DNA of 64,000 nucleotides, from the NCBI GenBank assembly GCA_947650365.1, contig OX393551.1:702001-766000 (forward strand), read 5' to 3'. Each line of letters begins with the position of its first letter. Position 1 is the first letter of the stretch. Positions 50,425-60,194 of this stretch are shown here, in pieces. The translations under genes and the position numbers were made by a program. Origin of the DNA: Chamaelirium japonicum (Eukaryota; Streptophyta; Magnoliopsida; Liliales; Melanthiaceae). A model generated the notes under the pieces. The model saw only the letters and a program-made list of their open reading frames with translations. It was not told where the DNA came from and searched no databases.

Positions 50425-51314
50425 TCAATAGTATCATCTCAATGTTATTATGATTTATCATAGTAATATTATTATAATTTTTTTAAATTAAATTAATAAT
50501 TTATTTAATTATTAAATTATTTAAATAATTTATTAATTATGTTTTTCATAAAATAATTAAATTTTTAAACTTATTTAATTATTTTAATTTTTTTTATTAT
50601 ATTATTAAATAATTAAATTATATACCGATTTAAATATTTAAATTATTAAATAAAGAAATATTTATTTAATTATATAATTAATTAATTATTTTATTTTATT
50701 AGTTATTTCTTAAAATATTATTTTATTTTTAAATAGCTAAATAATTAGTCAATTATTGAAATATTTAAAATCTCATTTAGTGAAGAAATATATTAAATAG
50801 ATTATTTACTAAAATAAATAAATAATTTAAATATTAAATAATTTTATAGTTAAATAAATAATAAAAAAAAAAATTAAAATGCAATTAAATAATTAATGAA
50901 TTATTTTATTAAATTATAAAATTTATATTTAAATTAAAAAAAAAAATTAATTATTTAATTAAGTTATAAAATTAAAAATAAATTATATAACTATTTACTT
51001 ATTATTTAAATAATTAGTTAATTATTTGAATATATAAATAATAAAATATTTTTTTAAATAACTTAATATTTTTTAAATTAATAAAATAAATACTTATTTA
51101 TTTTAATATTTAAATAATAAATAAATTATTTAAATAATTTAGTTATTTAATTATAAATATAATTAAATATTTATTTAATTGTTTAATTATTTTATTTATT
51201 AAACTAATTAAATTAATTAAATAATAGGAAGTAAAGAAGGAAGATGAGGTAATCTAAATTTTTTATTTTAAAAATCATTTATATTTTTTTTAAAAAAATT
51301 TAAAACATTATAAC
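50425..51314. repeat. AT-rich module (A), long copy, inverted
   Basis: It starts agtatcatctcaatgttatt and ends at cattataac just before the LTR-like module. It is the inverse of 45360-46255 with a few percent difference by eye. Confidence 0.8.
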
Positions 51315-51540
51315 TGTTCTAAGATCGTTCGATGGGATGGCTATCCACCGTCTGATCTCTCCCATGGATTATGGTTTCCTATATATTACTTAGGCCTTAA
51401 GTAAGGTTACCCTATAAATAATATACGACCCCTTTCCTATAGATTGCTTAGGCCCTAAGTAAGCTTACTCTATAAATAATATATGACCCTTTTAGGGTGG
51501 GACATATTTGACGACTCTTTTTTTTTCTCATCTCATAACA
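51315..51540 (+). repeat. LTR-like module with internal duplication (226 bp), plus strand
   Basis: It begins TGTTCTAAGATCG and ends TCATCTCATAACA, with the same doubled ~58-bp segment as its mirror copy. It is followed by cgttatcagcacgagcatat. Confidence 0.75.
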
Positions 51541-52065
51541 CGTTATCAGCACGAGCATATCGGGCCCAACCGACCAGTCATAAGAAAACGGAGAGAGAAA
51601 TAAAGACAGAAGAGAGAGAAGAAGAGAGAAGATAACAAAGAGATAAATGAAGAGAGAAAAGAGAAGAAGTCCTGCTCTAGTCCATTGGCCACGGAGATAG
51701 ATATGAAGTAAGAAGGAATCTAAATTCCGAAACTCCACTTCTTAATAATATAATTTAATCTATTTATTCTCTTCTTTCTTCTACCTCAGAACATTTTATT
51801 AGCACAAAAATATCGAGCCCAACCGACCAATCATAAAAAAACAGAGAGAGAAACAAAGATCGAAGAGAGAGAAGAAGAAAGAAGAGAATGGAGAGATAAA
51901 CGAAGAGAGAAGAGAGAAGAAGTCCTGCTCCAGTCCATTGGCCATGGGTATAGGTGTAAAGTAAGAAGGAATCTAAATTCCAAAACTCCACAGAAAAGAG
52001 AGAAGAAAAGAAAAGAGAATATAAAGATAAATGAAGAGAGAAGAGAGAAGAAGTCTGCTCCAGTC

Positions 52066-52320
52066 CATTGTCCACAGGTATAGGTGTGAAGTAAGAAGAA
52101 ATCTAAATTCCAAAACTCCACTTATATCTTTATATATCTCTCTGTTATCTTTTCTCTTCTTTTCTCTCTTCTATGTAGTTTTAGAATTTAGATTCCTTCT
52201 TACTTCACACCTATACCTATGGCTAATAGACTGGAGCAGGACTTCTTCTCTCTTCTCTCTTTATTTATCTCCCTGTTCTCTTCTCTCTTCTTCTTTCTCT
52301 TCTGTCTTAGTTTCTCCCTC
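52066..52320. repeat. mosaic array block between inner arm and copy C
   Basis: The end of a plus-strand M piece, then two minus-strand M pieces. There is no gene. Confidence 0.65.
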
Positions 52321-54660
52321 AATTAAATAATTATATTATTTAATTAAATATTTAGGTTGAAGAGAAAAGAAAACGGAGAGATAAACGAAGAGAGAAGGGC
52401 AAAAGTAGTCTTGCTCCAATCCATTGGCCAAGGGTATAGGTGTGAAGTAAGAAGGAATCTAAATTCCAAAACTCCATAGAAGAGAGAAAAGAAGTGAGAA
52501 GAGAACGGAGAATGGAAAAAAAAGAGAAGAATCGAGAAGAGAATATAGAGATTAACGAAGAGAGAAGAGAGAAGAAGTATTGCTCCAGTCTATTGGCCAC
52601 AGGTATAGGTATGAAGTAATAAGGAATCTTAATTCCAAAACTCTACAGAAGAGACAGAAGATAAGGAAAGACTTCTACTTAATTATTAAAACTAGAGAGA
52701 TTTATATTAATTTATTTAGGTCCTCTGCTCTTTTCTCACAACATGTTATCAGCACAAACATATTGAGCCCTACCAACTAGTCACAAGAAAACGGAGAGAG
52801 AAACAAAGATAAAAGAAAGAGAAAAAGATAGAAGAGAACGGAGAGATAAATGAAGAGAGAAGAGAAAAGAAGTCCTGCTCCAATCCATTGGCCATGGGTA
52901 TAAGTGTGAAGTAAAAAAGAATCTAAATTCCAAAACTCCACTTCTTAATATTTATATGACCCCTATAGGGTAGGGCATGTGTAATGGCTCTCTCTTTCTC
53001 CCATCTCATAACACGTTATCAGCACGAATATATCGAGCCCAGTCGACCAATTATAAGATAATAGAGTGAGAAACGAAGACAAAAGAAAAAGAAGAAGAGA
53101 GAAGTGAACGGAGAGATAAATAAAAAGAGAAGAGAGAAGAAGTCTTGCTCCAATCCATTGGCCACGGGTATAGGTGTAAAGTAAGAAGGAATCTAAATTC
53201 AAAAACTCAACAGAAGAGAGAGAAGAAGAGGAAAGAGAATAGAGAGATAAATAAAGAGAGATGAAAGAAGAAGTCCTACTCTAATCCAAAACTTCACTTA
53301 TGTCTTCGTTTATTTCTCTATTTTCTTAGGACTGGTCTGCTGGGCTCGACATATTCATACTAATAACATGTTGTGAGATGGGAGAAAGAGAGAGCTGTCA
53401 AACATGCACCACCCTAAATGGGTCATATATTATTTATTATTTATAGAGTAAGCTTATTTAGGGTCTAAGCAGTCTATGGGAAACCCTAATCCATGGGAGA
53501 AGAGAGAAGAGAATGGAGAGATTTAATTATATTATTGAAAACTGGAGTTTTGGAATTTAGATTACTTCTTACTTTATACCTAGACCCGTGGCCAATGGAC
53601 TGTAGTAGGACTTCTTCTCTCTTTTCTCTTTATTTATCTCTCCGTTATCTTCTATCTTATTCTTTCTCTTTTGTTTTTTCTCTATCTCCGTTTTCTTATA
53701 ACTGATCGGCTAGGCTCGATATGTTCATACTGATAACGTGTTATGAGATAGAGAAAGAGAGAGCCGTCAAATGTGCACCACCCTAAAGGGGTCGTATAAA
53801 TATTGAGAAGTTGAGTTTTTAAATTTAGATTCCATCTTACTTCACACCTATACTCATGGCTAATAGATTAGAGCAGGACTTTTTCTCTCTTTGTTTATCT
53901 CTTCATTCTCTTCTCTCTTCTTTTCTCTCTTATGTCTTTGTTTCTCTCTCTGTTTTCTCTTCTCTCTTCTTCTCTCTCTTCTGTGTTCGTTTCTCTCTCT
54001 ATTTTTACTTGACTGGTAGGCTGGGCTCAATATGTTTATTCTGATAATATATTATGAGTGGAAGAAAGAGAGAGCCATCAAACGTGCACCACCCTAAAGG
54101 GGTCATATAAATATTGAGAAGTAGAGTTTTGTAATTTAGATTCCTTCTTACTTCATACGTATACCCATGGCCAATGGACTGGAGCAGGATTTCTTCTCTT
54201 TTCGTATTAATAATGTTACTATAATTTTTTTAATTAAATTAATTATTTAATTAAAATGAAGTGAGTTTTGGAATTTACTATGATAATCATAATAACTTCG
54301 AGATGATGCTAATAAGAAGTGGAGTTTTGGAATTTAGATTCCTTCTTACTTCACACTTATACCTATGGCGAATGGACTGGAGTAGGACTTCTTTTCTCTT
54401 TTCTCTTTATTTATCTCTCCGTTCTCTTCTCTTTTCTTCTCTTTTTTATGTTTTTGTTTCTCTTTTCGTTTCCTTATGACTGGTCGGCTGGGCTCGATAT
54501 GTTCATACTGATAACGAATTATGAGATAGGAGAAAGAGAGAGCCATCGAACATACCCCACTATAAAGGGACCGTATTTATTTATAGGGTAAACTTACTTA
54601 GGGCCTAAGTAATCTATGGGAAACCCTAATCCATAGGAGAATAGGAAAGAGAATGGAGAT
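52321..54660. repeat. higher-order unit, copy C (~2.34 kb)
   Basis: Landmarks are attatttaattaaatattta at 52335, agacttctacttaattatta at 52668, the doubled ttatttattatttatag at 53430 and ttactataatttttttaatt at 54220. Order and spacing match copy B closely. B and C stay similar through the gaaaacggtgcaagaaac word to about 54955. Confidence 0.8.
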
Positions 54661-55091
54661 ATTTAATTATATTATTGAGAAGTCAAGTTTTGGAATTTAG
54701 ATTCCTTCTTACTTCACTCCTATAACCTTTTTATTATTCTTTCTGTTCTCTTCTCTCTTCTTCTCTCTTCTCACAATACATTATCAGCACGAATATAACG
54801 AGCCTAGCTGACCAGTCACAAGAAAACGGTGCAAGAAACGAAGACAGAAGAGAGAGAAGAAGAGAAAAAAGAACAGAGAGATAAATAAAGAGAGAAGAAG
54901 AGAAATAAAATATTTTTTGTGCTTAAAAATTTATATAAATTATTTAATAAATATATAATAATTTATGATAATAAGAAAACAGAGAGATAAACGAAGAGAG
55001 AAGAGAGAAGAAGTCCTACTCCAGTCCATTGGCCACGGGTATAGGTGTAAAGTAAGAAGGAATCTAAATTCCAAAACTCCACTTCTCATAA
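54661..55091. repeat. mosaic array block
   Basis: To about 54955 this continues copy C, including gagaaataaaatattttttg. Then a plus-strand M piece meets a minus-strand one at 55080-55095 in a tight foldback (cacttctcata/agaagtg). Confidence 0.65.
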
Positions 55092-55845
55092 GAAGTGGAG
55101 TTTTGGATTTTAGATTCCTTCTTACTTCACACCTATACCCGTGGCCATTGCACTGAAGCAGGTCTTTTTCTTTCTTCTCTCTTCATTTATCTCTCTGTTC
55201 TCTCTGTTCTTTTTTGTCTTCTTCTCTCTCTTCTGTATTCGTTTCTCTCTCCGTTTTTTTGTGACTGGTCGGTTGGGGTCGACATGTTTATTCTGATAAC
55301 GCGTTGTAAGAAGAGAGAAGAAAAGAGAAGAGAACGAAGAGGTAAACGAAGAGAGGTGTCTTGTTCATGTCCATTTACCATGGGTATTGGTATGAAGTAA
55401 GCAGAAACCTAAATTCCAAAACTCTATTTCTCAATAATACAATTAAATCTCTCCGTTCTCTTCTTGATATCTTATATGGATTAGGGTTTCCTATAGATTG
55501 CTTAGGCCCTAAGTAAGCTAACCTTATAAATAATATACGATCCTCTTGGGGTGGGGAACGTTTGACGGCTCTCTCTTTCTCCTATCGCACAACACATTAT
55601 CAGCAAAAACATATCAAGCCCAGCCGACCAGTCGTAAGAAAAGGGAGAGAGAAACAAAGACAGAAGTGGAGTTTTAGAATTTAGATTCCTTCTTACTTCA
55701 CAACTATACCCGTGGCCAATAGAGTGGAGCAGGACTTCTTCTCTCTTCTCTCTTTGTTTATTTCTCCGTTTTCTTCTATCTTCTCCTATAGATTAGGGTT
55801 TCACATAGATTGCTTAGGCCCTAAGTAAGATTACCCTATAAATAA
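55092..55845. repeat. 3.37-kb tandem unit, copy 1, left part (before the Helitron)
   Basis: It matches 62806-63573, sharing the variants ttttggattttag, ggttggggt and cataccatttaccatgggta-type words. The unit continues on the far side of the Helitron at 60195-62805. Confidence 0.75.
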
Positions 55846-55849
55846 CTAG
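55846..55849 (-). other. Helitron 3' terminus CTAG
   Basis: CTAG followed by T of the host site on the minus strand; the bases before it are GGCACGGGCATGCA. A ggcacgggc core close to CTAG resembles plant Helitron tails, though I see only a poor stem for it. Confidence 0.75.
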
Positions 55850-55861
55850 TGCATGCCCGTG

Positions 55862-55970
55862 CCTGTCGGCTCTGCAGTGGGCCGCCTTCGGTGACAAAAC
55901 ACAGTTGGACTGCCTTCGATGGTAACACACCTATCGGCACTGCAGTGGGCCACCTTCGGTTGCAAAGACA
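55862..55970. repeat. direct repeats near the Helitron 3' end
   Basis: tgtcggctctgcagtgggcc then gccttcggtgacaaa recurs about 68 bp later as tatcggcactgcagtgggcc and accttcggttgcaaa. A decayed piece (actgccttcgatggtaac) lies between. Confidence 0.65.
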
Positions 55971-56234
55971 TCCCCTAGATATCACCACTACCACCCACAA
56001 CGTCGTATTCGAAAGCCCGTGTCCAAGGGCATAAAAAAGATTTCGAAAGCGGCAAAAAATATTTCGATGGCAAGAACTATATTTTGAGGGAGGTGACAAT
56101 AATTCAAAGGTGACGACATAATTTCGGGAGATGTGATAATATTTCAACTCTTTCGGCATCACACATTCAATAGCTCATAAAGAATTTTAAAATTTTGAAT
56201 ATAATTTGATTGATTCTTTAAAACAAACAAAACT

Positions 56235-56600
56235 ATAACTTGAATGAGTTGAATCTGGCAAGCTAAAAAAAACAAAAACAAAACGGAAAGAACAAAAAAA
56301 CAATAAAAAGGGAAAAATAAATAACAAAACAAAAATAAAAACAGAGCTGAAAATAAAAAAAAAAGGGGAAGGAAAAGAAAAGAAGAATCGGTAAAAGAAC
56401 AAAAAAAAAGGAAACCAAATAAAGAAGGAAAAAATTAACTATATATATAGAGAGAGAGGGCAGGGAAGAGCCACTGGCCAATCTTGCCCTCCCCTGAACA
56501 TATAGAAAAAAATTGTAAATGAACAAAAAGAACAAAATAGAGAGAGAAAAAAAATTGAAAAGAATAGGACAGTACAGAGTAAGAGAGAGAAAAAGTGGGA
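56235..56600. repeat. A-rich / purine-rich low-complexity tract
   Basis: About 360 bp dominated by aaaaac, gaaaag and gagaga words, with a cagggaagagcc island at 56460. It has no coding signal; the frames across it are low-complexity. Confidence 0.7.
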
Positions 56601-56626
56601 GTGCAGGGAGGAGACACCGGGTGTTA

Positions 56627-56925
56627 TCGGTGTGTCGGATCGGAAAAAGAGGCGGCAGAGCAGAGGGATGGATCTGACAACCCTGTATGCTCCAACTGTT
56701 GTGTCGATTCAAGTAACCCAGCGCGTCGGCTTGGAGGAGGCGGCGAGGGGCCGGATCTGACACCCCCGCACACTCTCGCTGTTGTTTTGCACCGGAGGTG
56801 TCAGGGCACCGATTTGTGCAGCTCGACGTGTCGGATCGGAGGAGGCCACACAACGCCAGATCCGGTACCCCCGCACGCTGCTAGTACTGCTATGCGCCAG
56901 AGGAGGGGCTTCAGGGAGAATATCA
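56627..56925. repeat. three ~100-bp GC-rich imperfect tandem repeats
   Basis: gtgtcggatcggaa at 56632, gcgtcggcttggagg near 56722 and gtgtcggatcggagg at 56828 open units that each continue to gatctgac or gatccggtac and a ccgcac-type word. A plus-strand frame of 151 codons crosses them (56595-57050), but its composition simply follows the repeats and I do not call it a gene. Confidence 0.6.
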
Positions 56926-57050
56926 TCCTGCAACCCATTAATCAGCTATTTTTTGATAATAGTTTGAGAAGATTTGATGTTCAGAATTGCTTAGACAGAA
57001 TGAAAAGAAAAAAAATAGTACTGGAAAACAATGCAAAGGTAGATATTTAA

Positions 57051-57740
57051 GACATATTCAGATCATGCACTGTCATCATCTATAGCTTAATGGGGCAGGT
57101 TCATCTCTAATTTTTATCACTCAGAGGGAATGGAAAACTATAAAAATGGCACTAAGCATCCACCAATTGATTCATCAAGTGCAACCGAATAAGGTAGGGA
57201 AATCTCCATAAAATTGTGTGGATATTCAATCATATTATGAAACTTGGAAATTTTAAGCTATATAGGGACTACATACCTATAACTTAAGGTTTGAATCAAA
57301 ATTCATAACAGCCGATTCTTCATTAAAGTTTCAGATCATGCAATGTCATCATCTTTATTCTAAGGACTAAGAACAACATTATCTTGGCTGTGTTCTAAAT
57401 GCACTTGTTACATCAAAGCAGCACAATCTGGTCACCACACCATTAGTCTGCTTTGGAAATCAAAAGGTTCAGTCAATTAGGTCTCCTTCAAGTTTTGGAT
57501 CCTACCGTGATAGAAGAGGAAAAAAAAAGGGGAAAAAATCAAGGCCATCCACAATACCAATGATAGGTGACTAATTCCCTAAATTTCATTAACAAATAAT
57601 CAAAGCTACAACATTAGTATAATGTAGAGATTATAGCAAATAAAAAAAAACTAAAGTTACAATCTTAGCTTGTAAATCTCCATGACTATCGAGCAAAGCT
57701 GATCGCCCAGGGGAAAAGGGATAGGATAAATATGACTGCA

Positions 57741-57742
<2 letters not shown>
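57051..57742. other. single-copy-looking Helitron interior, nothing recognised
   Basis: About 690 bp of moderately AT-rich sequence with no open frame of note. One short repeated phrase (ttcagatcatgca then gtcatcatct) occurs at 57056 and 57331. It could be captured intron or intergenic DNA. Confidence 0.5.

Positions 57743-57776
<34 letters not shown>
57743..57776. repeat. (GA)n microsatellite
   Basis: About 16 uninterrupted GA units inside the Helitron. Confidence 0.9.
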
Positions 57777-57778
<2 letters not shown>

Positions 57779-57782
57779 CCAG

Positions 57783-58013
57783 CTAAGACAACCTCCCTTT
57801 AAAAGCATACAAAGAAACAAATGCAAATAGGGAAATAGAAAGAAATAGGGGGAGAAAAAATAAGAAGAATTTTGCTCGAAAAAATTGCTGAAAAAAAAAT
57901 TAGATTGATTTTGCCAAAAAAGACAACCTCCCTTTAGAAGCATACAAAGAAACAAATGCAAGTAGGGAAATAGAAAGAAATATGGGGAGAAAAAATAAGA
58001 AGAATTTTGCCAT
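57783..58013. repeat. ~97-bp direct duplication inside the Helitron
   Basis: aagacaacctccctttaaaa starting at 57784 and aagacaacctccctttagaa starting near 57918 each run about 97 bp, to taagaagaattttgc, with only a few differences. Confidence 0.8.
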
Positions 58014-58068
58014 TTTTTTTAATTTGTCATCGACCAAATCAACATGGTTTCTTAGAAAAAAGTATAAA

Positions 58069-58292
58069 AGAGATGGGTCTCTCAGCGGTGCACCGAGAGA
58101 CCCTTTGCATGTCAGTGGCAAAAGGAGATTGTAGTTTTCAAAATATGATTAGATTTTAAAAAACACTTATCACCCACATATATAAATTTTGATTTTGAAA
58201 AACACTTATCGTTTCTTAAATAAAATTACAATAGAGATGGTTCTCTCGGTGGTGCACCGAGAGACCCTTTGCATGTCAGTATCAAAGGGACA
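58069..58292. repeat. pair of duplicated GC hairpins
   Basis: At 58069-58128 and 58232-58291 the phrase agagatgg, then tctctc, then ggtgcaccgagagaccc and tttgcatgtcagt occurs twice. The second copy has a perfect 10-bp stem (tctctcggtg with caccgagaga) around 3 nt. Confidence 0.75.
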
Positions 58293-58429
58293 CTGTTGTT
58301 TTCAAAATATGATTTTGAAAACAAAGGCATCTTTTTAGAAGCATAGAAATTGAATTTTATATAGATATAAATACTTTGTTTTCTTGGCCAAAGAATATCC
58401 CACCTCGGTTTGATACATGCGTTGGTGTT

Positions 58430-58970
58430 GTATAATCGCTGCAAAAAAACCAAAACAAAAAATCAGGGATTAAAAACAATGATTTCTGCACAGACAAAGA
58501 GAACCAAGAGATAAAAAAAAGCCAAGACACAAATATCAAATTTCTTCTAAGAAACCAAGAAAAAAAAATCAGCAAGAGAGAGAGATTGGAACGGGATTTC
58601 TGACGGGGCTTACATACAATGTTTTTTGCAGGAGCAATGCTATTAAGCCCGAAGGTTTTCCCAATCACACTCAGCCCGATTGACGTGGCAGCGTGCAACT
58701 GGTGGTGTAAAGAACTTTAAGGTCGCTACTGGTTTTCAGCCACCAGTTGCACGCTGCCATGTCAATCGGGCCGCCGAAATAAAAAAAAACCTTCGGGATG
58801 AGTTGCATTTCTCTTTCTGCAGACAAAGAAAACCAAGATAACAAAGATCTCACCTTGGTGTTGAATAACTGCTGCAAAAAAACCAATAAAACCATTGATT
58901 AAAAACAAAATCATCCAAAAAAAAAATCAGCAAGAGAGAGAGATGGGTATGGGAATTCTGACGGGGCTTA
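58430..58970. repeat. duplicated flanks around the long hairpin
   Basis: 58430-58615 and 58855-58970 share gctgcaaaaaaacca, gattaaaaaca, atcagcaagagagagaga and ttctgacggggctta in the same order. The hairpin at 58648-58797 lies between them, as if the flank was duplicated around it. Confidence 0.65.
58648..58797. repeat. long hairpin (32-bp inner stem)
   Basis: The inner arms at 58674-58705 and 58740-58771 are complementary over 32 bp with a single G-T type mismatch and a 34-nt loop. An outer pair, cccgaaggtttt (58648) and aaaaccttcggg (58786), extends the fold after an internal loop. Such a fold could be a small foldback element or an inverted duplication; transcribed, it would make a double-stranded RNA stem. 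Confidence 0.85.
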
Positions 58971-59162
58971 TGTCCGGCCCGTCCTGTATGGATTAAGAAG
59001 ACCTTTTCAAACAAAAACATTGCTATTGAAAAACTGAATTGGAGCTATTCCGAGAGTTTTAGATTGCTTTGGTCGATTATATATAGAGAAATTTTATCAA
59101 AGACCTGATACAAAATTGGAGCCATTCCAGAAATGCATGATTTCCAAAGAGGATGCGGCTTA

Positions 59163-59245
59163 CCTGTGGCCGTGTTGGTGGTAATGGGTTTGTGTTCCAA
59201 GGGTAGCTCTTCTCTCCCTCCTTTAATTCACAAGGGTTGCCGCAG
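59163..59245 (-). other. exon-like stretch with splice-donor-like end (full Helitron copy)
   Basis: The minus-strand counterpart of the 44320-44400 stretch: aacacggccacag followed by gtaagcc, GT at 59163. Further downstream on the minus strand, tttttttgcag acceptor-like sites are followed by a short piece and a gtgag donor-like site (near 58850-58875). This fits captured exon and intron pieces of a host gene that I cannot name. Confidence 0.4.
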
Positions 59246-60194
59246 TTGTAGGGACGAAATCGAAGAGCAAAATCGATTTGGGGATGAATGATATCGGAAA
59301 AAAGATACGAAATCGATTTTCCCTTCCATGGTGAAATAGGGGAGCAAAATCATCTGAATTTAGGGGAGTAAAAAAGAAAGAAAATTCATATGAGATTGGC
59401 ATAAATATACGAATCGATTTTTCAATGAAAGGGGAGCAAAATAACCTGAATTTTGAGGATTAAAAACGAAAAGTTTTGAATGTGATTTGGGGACGATTGA
59501 GATCAGCAAAGAACCTTTCCTTCCATGGAGCCGCGATCGCAATCTGTGGGAACGACAAAAAAGGAATGGAACGATCTTTCCTTCAACGGTCTGGGCTCGA
59601 GATTTTGAGGGGTGACCGATCTAGGGAAGAGGGGGCCATGAACGACGTATGATGAGGGGAGCGTGAAGGGGGGGCTCAAGATTTTAAGGGGTGACGGGAT
59701 ATGAGGGGTTGATCTGGGTAAGAGGGGAGCTTAAAAAGCAGGCGGCGTGATAAGGTGGCTATCATCTCGCTCGGGATGGCGTCGCTCAGGACGGCGCGAT
59801 AAGGGGTGGCTGATCCGGGGAAGAGGAGGGCGTGAAGGGGGGTTTGAAGGCCACGCGATGACGATGGCGTGAAGGGCGGATAATGAGGTGGGCGATCATC
59901 TCGCGCGGAAGAGGCAAGGCGGCTCGAGAGGAAGGGGGTGAATTGAGGAGTCCGATAAGGGGCTGGAACGGCGGGTCGAGGGTGAGGGTTTCCCGATTTG
60001 GGGGGGTTGGGTTATTGGGTTTTCTTTTTTATTATTTAGGAGCAATAAAATTCTATTTAAAAAAATAAGCTAGACTCTCTCTTTCTAATTTTTTTGTCTT
60101 GTCAGCATTATCTAGTCAGCGTTTTTTTGTCTAGTCAGCATTTGGTACCATTTTGTCTAGTCAGCATGCAGACCGCCATGCCATGTTATATAGA

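Larger units (their letters stand above)
50205..52065. repeat. inner inverted repeat, right arm
   Basis: The mirror of 44604-46470, with matching LTR-like and AT modules. The spacer between the two arms is about 3.7 kb and consists mainly of higher-order copy B. Confidence 0.85.
55846..60194 (-). mobile_element. Helitron, non-autonomous, 4.35 kb
   Basis: Read on the minus strand it begins TCTATATAACATGGC at 60194 and ends GGGCATGCACTAG at 55846. The 5' flank ends in A (cgtata) and the 3' flank begins with T (ttatttatag). Joining the flanks gives ccctataaataatatacgac, exactly the array sequence. A paralogous unoccupied site is at 63573/63574. Insertion between A and T with TC...CTAG ends and no target duplication is diagnostic of Helitrons. 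The 3' hairpin usually found about 10 bp inside the end is weak here. No Rep/helicase coding is visible, so it would depend on another element. It carries non-array DNA: a GC-rich leader with donor site, a strong hairpin, A-rich tracts and several internal duplications. Confidence 0.85.

Noticed and set aside
55846-55890. Classic Helitron 3' hairpin
   Set aside because: Only short, interrupted stems (gcc/ggc, tgca/tgca) can be drawn in the last 40 bp, so I do not list a hairpin although the termini fit.
56595-57050. 151-codon plus-strand frame inside the Helitron
   Set aside because: It covers the ~100-bp GC-rich triplication and then A-rich sequence. The amino-acid pattern follows the DNA repeat, and no domain is recognisable.
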